A stretch of DNA of 53,339 nt from Deltaproteobacteria bacterium (GTDB taxonomy: Bacteria; Myxococcota_A; Polyangia; JACPQR01): the NCBI GenBank assembly GCA_016190375.1, contig JACPQR010000242.1:1-53339 (forward strand). The letters are read 5' to 3'. How positions within the stretch are numbered: the stretch's first letter is position 1; every line of letters begins with the position of its first letter. Of the stretch, positions 28,038 through 35,907 are shown piece by piece. Under the pieces are notes generated by a model. It searched no databases. It saw only the letters and a list, made by a program, of their open reading frames with translations, and was not told the origin of the DNA. A program made the translations under genes and the position numbers.

Positions 28038-30464
28038 TCAATGCACAGGGACGTGTCGCTCCTCGGCCGCGCCTGGGTGAGGACCCAGCGGGAGCACGAC
28101 GTCCAGGAGCTCGTCCACCGACTCGACGAAGACGAAGCTGGTCTGGCCGCGCACCTCCTCCGGGACGTCCTCGAGCGCGGCCTCGTTGCGGCGCGGCATG
28201 ACGACCGCCTTGATCCCGGCGCGGTGGGCGGCGAGGACCTTCTCCTTGATCCCGCCCACGGGGAGGACCTTGCCTCTCAGCGTGATCTCGCCCGTCATGG
28301 CGACGTCGTTGCGGAGGGGCTGGCCCGTGACCTGCGAGGCGAGCGCCGCGAGGATCGCGACGCCGGCCGAAGGGCCGTCCTTGGGGATGGCGCCGGCCGG
28401 GACGTGGACGTGGACGATCTTGCGCTGGAACGTCCGCGGATCGAGCCCGAGGCGCTCGGCGTTCGATCGCAGGTACGAGAGCGCCGCCTGGGCCGACTCG
28501 CGCATGACGTCGCCGAGCATTCCGGTCAGGATCAGGCGTTCGCGCTCTGCCGGCATCATGCTGGCCTCGATGAACAGGACCTCGCCGCCAGTCGGGGTCC
28601 ACGCGAGGCCCGTGGCCACGCCGGCGCGATCTATCCGTTCGGCGACCTCGTCGAAGAACCGCTGGGGGCCGAGGTGCTCGACGACGTCCTTCGCCGTCAC
28701 CTCGAGCGGCGGCGGGGCTCCCTCGCCGATCCTGCGCGCCAGCTTGCGCAGGATCGAGGCCAGCTCGCGCTCGAGGTTCCGCACGCCGGCCTCGCGCGTG
28801 TGCTCGCGGATGATGCGACCGATCGCGGCGTCCTCCACCACGACCTCGCTCTCTTCGAGCCCGTGGGCCCGTAGCTGCCTCGGGAAAAGGTACCGCCGAG
28901 CGATGTACAGCTTCTCCGCGTCGGTGTAGCCCGACAGGGCCAGGACCTCCATCCTGTCCAGCAGCGGCGGAGGGATCGTCTCCGTCGTGTTGGCCGTGCA
29001 GATGAAGAGCACGCGCGAGAGGTCGAAGGGCACCCCGAGGTAGGTGTCGACGAAGGCGTGGTTCTGGGCGGGGTCGAGGACCTCGAGGAGCGCCGCCGAC
29101 GGATCGCCGTGGAACCCGACGCCGAGCTTGTCGACCTCGTCGAGCATGAAGACCGGATCCGCCGTCTCGACACGCCCGATTGCCTGCAGGATCCGACCCG
29201 GCATCGCGCCGATGTACGTCCGCCTGTGCCCCCGGACCTCGGCCTCGTCGTGGATGCCGCCCAGGCTGATACGGGTGAACGAGCGACCCAGCGATCGCGC
29301 GATCGACTGCCCGAGCGACGTCTTGCCCACGCCCGGCGGCCCCCCGAAGCAGAGGATGGGCTCGCGGAGCTCCTCGCGCGAGCCCGGCCCTTCCGGAGCC
29401 GGACCGCGCCTCTGGCCCCGGAGCTTCTTGACCGCGAGATACTCCACGATGCGGTCCTTGATCTTGTCGAGGTCGTAGTGGTCCTCGTCGAGGACGGTCC
29501 GGGCGCGCAGGGCGTCGATCGAGCCGCCCGTGGTCTTCCCCCAGGGCAGCTTCAGGAGCCAGTCGAGGTAGGTCCGGATGATCCCGTGCTCGGGCGACGC
29601 GCTGGGAATCCGTTCGAGGCGATCGAGCTCGCGGTCCGCCTCCTTGCGTGCCTCCTCGGGCAGCGGGAGCTTCGCGAGGTGCTCGCGGAGATCGAGGACC
29701 TCGGCCTTCTCGGGGTCGACCTCGCCGAGCTCCTTCTGGATGGCCTCCATCTGCTTGCGCAGGATGTGCTGGCGCTGCGCGCGACTGAGCTCGGTCGAGG
29801 TCTCGGCGGTGATCTTCCGGACGACCTCGCGGACGGCGATCTCGTGCTGCAGGATCTCCACCAGTCGCCGCAGCTTCGCAGACACGGAGTCGAGCTCGAG
29901 GATCTCCTGCCGCGTCGCGGTCGACAGCGGCGCGGAGGACGCGACGAGATACGCGACCTGCCGCGGGTCCGAGAGCACCTGGATGGCCGTGGCCAGCTCG
30001 TCCGACAGCTCGGCCACGAGCCCCACGAGCTTGACGAAGAGATCGCCCGTGGCCCTCGTCAGCGCGTCGATCTCGATCCCCGCCTCCTCGAGCTCCGGCA
30101 TCCTTTCGATCCGCGCCACGAGATACGGCTCGGTCCGCACCCAGCCGGCGATCCGGATCCGCTCGAGGCCCTGCACGGCCACGCGCATGGTCTTGTCCGG
30201 CGCCCTGACGATCTCGTGGATCGTCGCCATCGTGCCGATCGAGTAGAGGTCCTCCGGCTGCGCCGGGCGGCGCTCGACGCTCTTCTGCGTCACGAGCGCG
30301 GCCAGTCGATTCGAGGCGATCGCTTCGTGGACCAGCTTCACCGAGCGCTCCTGACCGACCACGATCGGTGCGACCATCATCGGGTAGACCACGGTCTCGC
30401 GCAGTGGAAGGACCGGCAAGACGTCGGGGACATCGATCTGACGGTTCTCGTCGTTGCCTGCCAT
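28038..30464 (-). CDS. lon: ATP-dependent Lon protease (LonA)
   Basis: The 808-residue protein has the full LonA order: N-terminal substrate domain (VLPVLPLRETVVYPMMVAPI at 16-35), a helical linker (HILRKQMEAIQKELGE), AAA+ domain with Walker A FGGPPGVGKTS (373-383) and Walker B FMLDEVDK, and a C-terminal protease domain. The catalytic Ser is in PKDGPSAG (S699), and its Lys partner is in the GGIKEK segment about 43 residues later. It degrades misfolded and regulatory proteins in the cytoplasm. The start at MAGNDENRQ has GGAGG upstream. Myxobacteria often carry two Lon proteins, so another copy may exist elsewhere. Confidence 0.95.
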   Translation of the reverse strand: MAGNDENRQIDVPDVLPVLPLRETVVYPMMVAPIVVGQERSVKLVHEAIASNRLAALVTQKSVERRPAQPEDLYSIGTMATIHEIVRAPDKTMRVAVQGLERIRIAGWVRTEPYLVARIERMPELEEAGIEIDALTRATGDLFVKLVGLVAELSDELATAIQVLSDPRQVAYLVASSAPLSTATRQEILELDSVSAKLRRLVEILQHEIAVREVVRKITAETSTELSRAQRQHILRKQMEAIQKELGEVDPEKAEVLDLREHLAKLPLPEEARKEADRELDRLERIPSASPEHGIIRTYLDWLLKLPWGKTTGGSIDALRARTVLDEDHYDLDKIKDRIVEYLAVKKLRGQRRGPAPEGPGSREELREPILCFGGPPGVGKTSLGQSIARSLGRSFTRISLGGIHDEAEVRGHRRTYIGAMPGRILQAIGRVETADPVFMLDEVDKLGVGFHGDPSAALLEVLDPAQNHAFVDTYLGVPFDLSRVLFICTANTTETIPPPLLDRMEVLALSGYTDAEKLYIARRYLFPRQLRAHGLEESEVVVEDAAIGRIIREHTREAGVRNLERELASILRKLARRIGEGAPPPLEVTAKDVVEHLGPQRFFDEVAERIDRAGVATGLAWTPTGGEVLFIEASMMPAERERLILTGMLGDVMRESAQAALSYLRSNAERLGLDPRTFQRKIVHVHVPAGAIPKDGPSAGVAILAALASQVTGQPLRNDVAMTGEITLRGKVLPVGGIKEKVLAAHRAGIKAVVMPRRNEAALEDVPEEVRGQTSFVFVESVDELLDVVLPLGPHPGAAEERHVPVH

Positions 30465-30576
30465 CGCGCGCCTCCACCGAAAAAACTGCGTCGGCGATGG
30501 GGCGGCACCAGTCCCTGGCACGGGCAGGTAGAGCCGGCGGGGAGCAACGGTGCTGGAAGGATCCAGTGAAGGGCGG

Positions 30577-32637
30577 CTACGGGCAGGTGCCGTCGCCGCC
30601 GGCCTGGACGATGTACACCGGGGCCGGCGTCAGATCGACGAGGAGCGCTCCGGTGGCGTCGGTCGTGACCTGGACGGGCGCAGCCTCGGGATCGGCGGTG
30701 GTCGGGGTCCTGTAGACGCAGAAAGGCGCTCCATTCGGATCGATCTCGTCGTCGATCGCGAGGGTCGCGGTCGGGGCCATGCCGCTCGGGCCGCGCGAGA
30801 TCCCGGTGCCATGCTGCGCCTCCTCGGCCAGCCAGCCGACGAGGACATCGGGCTCGTCGGCGAAGGAGAAGCGATGCAGTTCGATCTCGTCGCCTTCGAG
30901 CTCGCCGGTCTCCGCGCCGGTGTTCTTCAGGATGGTCTCGACGCCCGAGAACCCATTGGTCAGCCGGGCGCCGAGAAGGTAGGCGTAGAACGCCGGCTGC
31001 GGGTTCCCGTCGCTGTCGACCAATCCCACGAAGACGTTCTCCGAGGCCCACATGGCCAGGCCGTCCGTGAGCGGGTCGTTCCAGTCGCTCACCTGTCCGA
31101 TGAAGACCTTCTCCGCGCCCGCGGCGAAGCGCTTGACCAGCACCTGGCCGAGGATCGCGGCCTGCTCGTCGCGGTACCACTCGATTGGATGCGCGTCGAA
31201 GGGTTCGTCATGGGCCTCGGCCCAGAGCGCATCCAGGACGCCGGCGCCGCCGTCGACCGTGAGCTCGCAGTGAGTCTGGAGGAGGTCCTTGCAGACCAGG
31301 CGCGGCTCCGCCCGCGCCTCCATGTCCCAGACTCGCGGCGGGGCCGCGGGCAGCTCGCCAAGCACCCAGTCCAGGTAGCCTTCGGTCGCGGTCGGGTACG
31401 GCCCATTGCCTCCGGCGTCGAGAACGTCGTAAAGACCGGCAAAACCGATCGTCGCATCGACGAAGGTGCGATGCCACGTCCAGGCATTGGCCCAGGCCTG
31501 GCCGTAGTCGTCCGCAACGTGACTGTGCTGCTCGGCGACTCTCCTCTCGAACTCCGCTCCGTTCGGGTCACCACCCTGGACCATGTCGTGGAACAGGTCG
31601 TTCCAGCGGATCCCGTTCGAGATCAGCGCGACATCCTGACCGGCCACTGCCAGGCGCGTCTCTTCGAGGAGCGTTCCGTAGTCCTGAGCAGTTCCTGTCC
31701 AGAAGGCGAAATTGGAGTACTCGTTGCCAATCTGGAAGTGACGGATAGGACGGACGAGGCCCTCCGCGTCCCCGTCGCCGTCGCAGTCGTAGCGCTCGAC
31801 CAGGGTGGCGATCCACTCGCGGTACTCGCCTCGAGGATCTTCGGGGTGCTCGGAATCGAACGGCAGGCGGTCGGACCCCTTGCAGAGGTTCGGGCCGGCC
31901 CTCTCGCAGTCGAACGCCACCGCGCAGTCCGCATCCTGAGCGCAGATCTCCTCGATCAGCTCGGCCGGCACCGCCTCGAGCTCGAGACCCTTGGTCCTGA
32001 GCGACATCGCGATCTGGAAGCCCGCCGCTTGCCACCGGAGCACCTCGCGGTCGAGCATCGCCCAGTAGTCGTCCTCGAAGGCCGTGCCCCGGTGGACGGC
32101 CTCAGGCGAGATGTCGGCGAAGTTCACCCAGCCCACGCCCGCGTCGGCGAGCGCGGCGTACGCCTCGGTCCACTGATCGTCGTGGTACTTGACCATGAAC
32201 GGCAACAGGTAGTCGATCCCCAGCCGGCTGGTCGCCTGCGGAGCACTCTCGATGCACGCGGAGTCGCCGGCGGCCGTGCAGGCGATCGCGTCGTCGAGGC
32301 AACCGTCGGCGTCCAGGTCGCACGCCACGCCGACGTCGAACTCCTCGTCCACCGCTCCGTCGCAGTCGTCGTCCAGGCCGTTGCAGAGCTCGGCGACCGG
32401 GCCGGTCGCTCCCTCACAGTCGCTCCAGCGCGAGCTCGTGCACGTCTGAGTGCCCGCGACGCATTCGCCCTCGTCGGTTCCGCAGGCACGGACCAGGGCG
32501 TCCTCGCAGTCGGGTGCGACGCCCCCGTCGACAGGGGACGACGCGTCCTCCAGGTCGACTGGGTCCCCGGCTCCGCCGCAAGCGCCTGACGAAGCGAAGA
32601 CCGCGGTTCCGAGGACCGCCACGAACAACTGTCTCAT
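30577..32637 (-). CDS. Lipoprotein with MopE-like repeat and TIM-barrel glycosidase-like domain
   Basis: The 686-residue protein has a signal peptide with lipobox SSGAC (C20), a Cys-rich start and one MopE-like unit LCNGLDDDCDGAVDE (85-99). From about 135 it reads like a clan-A TIM barrel: GIDYLLPFMVKYHDDQWTEA, AGVGWVNFADIS, then HFQIGNEYSNFAFW at 300-313, where Asn-Glu (E306) matches the acid/base position of such glycosidases, and later DMEARAEP and GQVSDW. It would sit at the outer membrane and may act on a polysaccharide. The nucleophile could not be fixed by eye, and no GH family is assigned. Confidence 0.6.
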   Translation of the reverse strand: MRQLFVAVLGTAVFASSGACGGAGDPVDLEDASSPVDGGVAPDCEDALVRACGTDEGECVAGTQTCTSSRWSDCEGATGPVAELCNGLDDDCDGAVDEEFDVGVACDLDADGCLDDAIACTAAGDSACIESAPQATSRLGIDYLLPFMVKYHDDQWTEAYAALADAGVGWVNFADISPEAVHRGTAFEDDYWAMLDREVLRWQAAGFQIAMSLRTKGLELEAVPAELIEEICAQDADCAVAFDCERAGPNLCKGSDRLPFDSEHPEDPRGEYREWIATLVERYDCDGDGDAEGLVRPIRHFQIGNEYSNFAFWTGTAQDYGTLLEETRLAVAGQDVALISNGIRWNDLFHDMVQGGDPNGAEFERRVAEQHSHVADDYGQAWANAWTWHRTFVDATIGFAGLYDVLDAGGNGPYPTATEGYLDWVLGELPAAPPRVWDMEARAEPRLVCKDLLQTHCELTVDGGAGVLDALWAEAHDEPFDAHPIEWYRDEQAAILGQVLVKRFAAGAEKVFIGQVSDWNDPLTDGLAMWASENVFVGLVDSDGNPQPAFYAYLLGARLTNGFSGVETILKNTGAETGELEGDEIELHRFSFADEPDVLVGWLAEEAQHGTGISRGPSGMAPTATLAIDDEIDPNGAPFCVYRTPTTADPEAAPVQVTTDATGALLVDLTPAPVYIVQAGGDGTCP

Positions 32638-32812
32638 CGACGACCTCCTTGGCCGAGACAGTAGATTCCAACGATCGTGCCATGGAGACGAGCCCGGCGG
32701 GAGGAGCTACGCCCCGGAATCCTTCGGCAAGTGCCGGTCTCGTGGGGAGACGTGCTTCGACGCATGCAGAGCGCGAGGGTTCGATTGGATAGGCCGCCCC
32801 CCAACCTGCTAC

Positions 32813-34285
32813 CTAGCGTGGGCGGGGCGGGCGTCCGACGAGGCCGCGGACGGCGTGCTCCCCGTCGACGCGCGGCGGCGGGGGCGGAGGGGGCGGCGCG
32901 GCGAGGTCGCCCTCGACCTGCGGCTCGGGCTCCGGCGGCTGCGGCTTGGGCGGCGCGGACATCTCGCCGGGAGTCTGCAAGGGCTGCACGGGAGGAGGAA
33001 GAGGCGGCGGAGGCGGAGGCGGCGGCGCCAGGGGAGACAGGCCCCCGGCCGGCACAGTCTCGGGCTCGGGGCGTGGGAAGACCCTCGGGGCCATGTCGCC
33101 CTGTGTGCGCAGGAGCATCGAACCGAGGAACGCCGACCCGCCGAGGAGCACGGTGGAGGCCGCCACGGCGATACCGATGAGCATCGGGCGGCGCTCGATC
33201 CTTCGCTCCTGGGGCGGCGGCGGGCCCGGCACGGTCTGCCCCGTGGCGAGCGCGGCGCCAATCGCGGCTCCGAGGCCCGCGCACACCTGACCGAACCACT
33301 GCCCGTTCGGGCCCCCGGTCCTGCGATCGCCGGTCTCGAGCCAGGCCGCGCACGCGCACGTGCGGCCGTCCCCGCAGCCCGCGCCATCCCTCACGGTCCT
33401 CGACACGATCGTCTCGACCTCGTCCCTGACGTGGCCGAGCCGCAGGGCGGCCTCCGGCCCTTCGTCCCGGTCCTCGGCGACCATCGGGGCGCATGGGTAG
33501 AGGTTCCCGGTCGCGCCCACGACGACCTGGCCGCGCAGCGGCGAGCGCGGAGAACCGCAGCGCACCGGCGAGATCGAGGCCGCCGCCCTCACGCGGTCGA
33601 CGTTCCGGATGCCCGCCTCGAACGGCTGGAACGAGACCGCCTCGCCTCGCAGCCTGCGAGCCAGCATCTCCCAGCCGACCGCGACGAGCTCCTCGCGCAG
33701 CTCGGAGCGAGCCTCGTCGGTCCAGGCCTCGCGAAGCGACAGGTTGGCCCGGACGGTGTCGACGCCCTCGCTCCAGAGCCACGACACGGAACGGAACACG
33801 AAGGGCGCGGTCTCGGGCGTGATCACCATCATCGCGTCCGGCCGGACGCCCGCGTCGCACAGGGACCTCAGCCCGCGATGGACCTGGTCGAAGCTGGACT
33901 GCCCGCCGGCGCCCGAGCGCCCGAGATCGTGTGCCTCGCGCACTCCGTCGATCGACACGGTGACCCGCATGCCGGTCTGCGCCACGAGAGCCACCTGCTC
34001 CTCGCCGAGGAGGCTGCCGTTGGTCGTGCACTGCAGGAGCAGCCTCCGGCCCGCCGCCCTCGCGCGCTCCTGGGCCCCCTGGACCGCGCGCCTCATCGCG
34101 GCGAACGCCAGGAACGGCTCGCCCCCGAAGAAGGCGAGCTGAGCCACCTCGGCCCCGTCGGCGTAGAGCAGGTCGAGCGCGCGCTCGAGCGTCGCGTCGT
34201 CCATCTCTCGCCGGAAGTGCTCGCCCGCGTAGCAGTAGTGGCAGGCGAGGTTGCAGCGGTGCGTGAGAACCAGCGTGACGTCCAT
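32813..34285 (-). CDS. Radical SAM/SPASM-like enzyme with C-terminal membrane helix and Pro-rich tail
   Basis: The 490-residue protein has the radical SAM cluster motif CNLACHYC (C11, C15, C18), FFGGEPFLAF near 53, a TTNGSLL strand near 87 and VSIDGVREAHDLGRSG near 109. A Cys-rich region follows (RCGSPRSP, LYPCAPM, GCGDGRTCACAAW, QVCAGLG) like the SPASM or twitch auxiliary clusters of peptide-modifying enzymes. After about 365 there is one membrane helix (MLIGIAVAASTVLLGGSAFL) and a tail of poly-Pro runs. The catalytic part probably faces the cytoplasm with the Pro-rich tail outside. It is divergent from the GAF-AAA+ regulator (107 bases between starts). The substrate is unknown. Confidence 0.8.
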   Translation of the reverse strand: MDVTLVLTHRCNLACHYCYAGEHFRREMDDATLERALDLLYADGAEVAQLAFFGGEPFLAFAAMRRAVQGAQERARAAGRRLLLQCTTNGSLLGEEQVALVAQTGMRVTVSIDGVREAHDLGRSGAGGQSSFDQVHRGLRSLCDAGVRPDAMMVITPETAPFVFRSVSWLWSEGVDTVRANLSLREAWTDEARSELREELVAVGWEMLARRLRGEAVSFQPFEAGIRNVDRVRAAASISPVRCGSPRSPLRGQVVVGATGNLYPCAPMVAEDRDEGPEAALRLGHVRDEVETIVSRTVRDGAGCGDGRTCACAAWLETGDRRTGGPNGQWFGQVCAGLGAAIGAALATGQTVPGPPPPQERRIERRPMLIGIAVAASTVLLGGSAFLGSMLLRTQGDMAPRVFPRPEPETVPAGGLSPLAPPPPPPPPLPPPVQPLQTPGEMSAPPKPQPPEPEPQVEGDLAAPPPPPPPPRVDGEHAVRGLVGRPPRPR

Positions 34286-34392
34286 GGGAAAGGTAGGACG
34301 CCGGGGGGGCCAGGAAGTTTTGGCTCCGCTGCGGCCCCCGAAAAAACCTCGTGATTTCCTGGCCTGGCTATGCTGCCATCGTCGGGGTGGCC

Positions 34393-35892
34393 ATGGGCTC
34401 AGGCCCCGACGAGATCGGCAAGCTGCGCCTCGAGCGAGACCTCTTCCTCAGGCTCCTCGAGCTGGGTTCGCGCGAGGATCTGCGCCCGTTCCTCGCCGAC
34501 GCCCTCGCCCTGATCGTCGAGGTCGCCGGCGCCAGGAAGGGATATCTGGAGCTCCACGGATCCTTCTGGATCGCCCAGGGGCTGCCCGACGCCGAGCTCG
34601 CGGCCGTCCGCCGCGAGATCTCGACCGGCATCGTCGCGGAGGCGCTCGCAACCGGCCGCACGGTCAACACGGCCAGCGCGGTGGACGATCCTCGCTTCGC
34701 GGGCCAGGCGAGCGTCCAGGCGCAGCGCATCCGGGCGGTGCTGTGCGCGCCGGTGGGGATCGCGCCTGCCATGGGCGTGCTCTACCTGCAGGGTCGCGAC
34801 GCTCCCGGTCCGTTCGGCGAGGAGGACCGAGCCAGGGTCGAGCTCTTCGCGCGACACCTCGCGCCGCTCGCCGATCGGCTGCTCGTCCGACAGGAATCCC
34901 AGGGCGCGGTCGACCACACGGCCGAGGCGAGGTCGCGGATCACGGCGCGAGGGATCGCCGGGACCAGCCGGGCGCTCGCCCAGGTGCTCAGGCAGCTCAT
35001 CGTCGCGGCCCCGGTGACGATCCCGGTCCTCATCACCGGCGAGAGCGGCACGGGCAAGACGGCGATCGCGCGCGCGCTCCACGACGGCTCGCCCAGAGCT
35101 CGCGGCCCGTTCGTCGAGGTCAACTGCGCCGCGCTGCCCGAGACGCTCTTCGAGAGCGAGCTGTTCGGCGCCGAGAAGGGCGCCCACAGCACGGCCACGC
35201 GCCGGATCGAGGGCAAGGTCGACGCCGCGCGCGGGGGAACGCTGCTCCTCGACGAGGTCGCCGAGATACCGCTCGCGATGCAGAGCAAGCTCCTCATGTT
35301 CCTCCAGAGCCGGCGCTACTACCGGCTGGGCGACTCGACGCCGATCGAGGCGGACGTGCGGATCGTCGCGGCCACCAACGCCGACCTGGCCGAGTCGGTG
35401 CGCGCCAAGCGGTTCCGCGAGGACCTGTACTACCGGCTCAACGTGCTCGAGGTCCGTGTCCCGCCGCTGCGCGATCGGCCCGAGGACATCGGCCCGATCG
35501 CGGACGCGATCGCCGGCGCGCTCGCGGCGACGCACGGTGGACAGGGGCCGAGCTCTCTGTCGCGCGCGGCCAGGGTCGCCCTCGCGGAGGCGGAGTGGCC
35601 CGGGAACGTCCGACAGCTCGAGAACGCGCTCTCGCGCGGCTGGGCGACCGCGCTCGCCGAGGGCGCGGCGCTGATCGAGCCCGTCCACCTCTTCCCCACG
35701 AGGACCGAGCCGGAGGCGGCCGAGCCGCAGACCTACCAGGAGGCGATGCGCAGGCACCAGGCACGCCTCCTCGGCGAGGCGCTCGACGCATGCGGCTGGA
35801 ACGTGAGCGAGGCCGCGCGAAAGCTGGCGCTGTCGCGCTCGCACCTGAACGATCTCATTCGCGCCCATGGGCTGTCGCGTTCGGGCGAGTAG
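34393..35892 (+). CDS. GAF-domain AAA+ regulator of sigma-54 activator type with GAHSTA loop
   Basis: The 499-residue protein has a GAF sensor domain (about 25-165; REISTGIVAEALATGRTVNT, then LCAPVGIAPAMGVLYLQGRD). Its AAA+ domain has Walker A GESGTGKT (216-223), VEVNCAALPETLFESELFGA, Walker B GGTLLLDEVAEIP and the arginine-finger region FREDLYYRLNVLEV. The C-terminal Fis-type HTH is ALDACGWNVSEAARKLALS then HLNDLIRAHGL. The sigma-54 contact loop is GAHSTA (263-268) instead of GAFTGA. It is followed 15 bases later by the Ser/Thr kinase gene, so they are an operon. An alternative GTG start 14 codons upstream is possible. Confidence 0.85.
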   Translation: MGSGPDEIGKLRLERDLFLRLLELGSREDLRPFLADALALIVEVAGARKGYLELHGSFWIAQGLPDAELAAVRREISTGIVAEALATGRTVNTASAVDDPRFAGQASVQAQRIRAVLCAPVGIAPAMGVLYLQGRDAPGPFGEEDRARVELFARHLAPLADRLLVRQESQGAVDHTAEARSRITARGIAGTSRALAQVLRQLIVAAPVTIPVLITGESGTGKTAIARALHDGSPRARGPFVEVNCAALPETLFESELFGAEKGAHSTATRRIEGKVDAARGGTLLLDEVAEIPLAMQSKLLMFLQSRRYYRLGDSTPIEADVRIVAATNADLAESVRAKRFREDLYYRLNVLEVRVPPLRDRPEDIGPIADAIAGALAATHGGQGPSSLSRAARVALAEAEWPGNVRQLENALSRGWATALAEGAALIEPVHLFPTRTEPEAAEPQTYQEAMRRHQARLLGEALDACGWNVSEAARKLALSRSHLNDLIRAHGLSRSGE

Positions 35893-35907
35893 CGGCGAGA
35901 CCGCCGC

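Noticed and set aside
32640..32812. Cys-rich reading (FGKCRSRGETCFDACRARG) between the glycosidase-like and radical SAM genes, considered as a precursor peptide
   Set aside because: It has no in-frame start or ribosome binding site nearby and continues as a shadow of the radical SAM gene, so it is not supported as a substrate.
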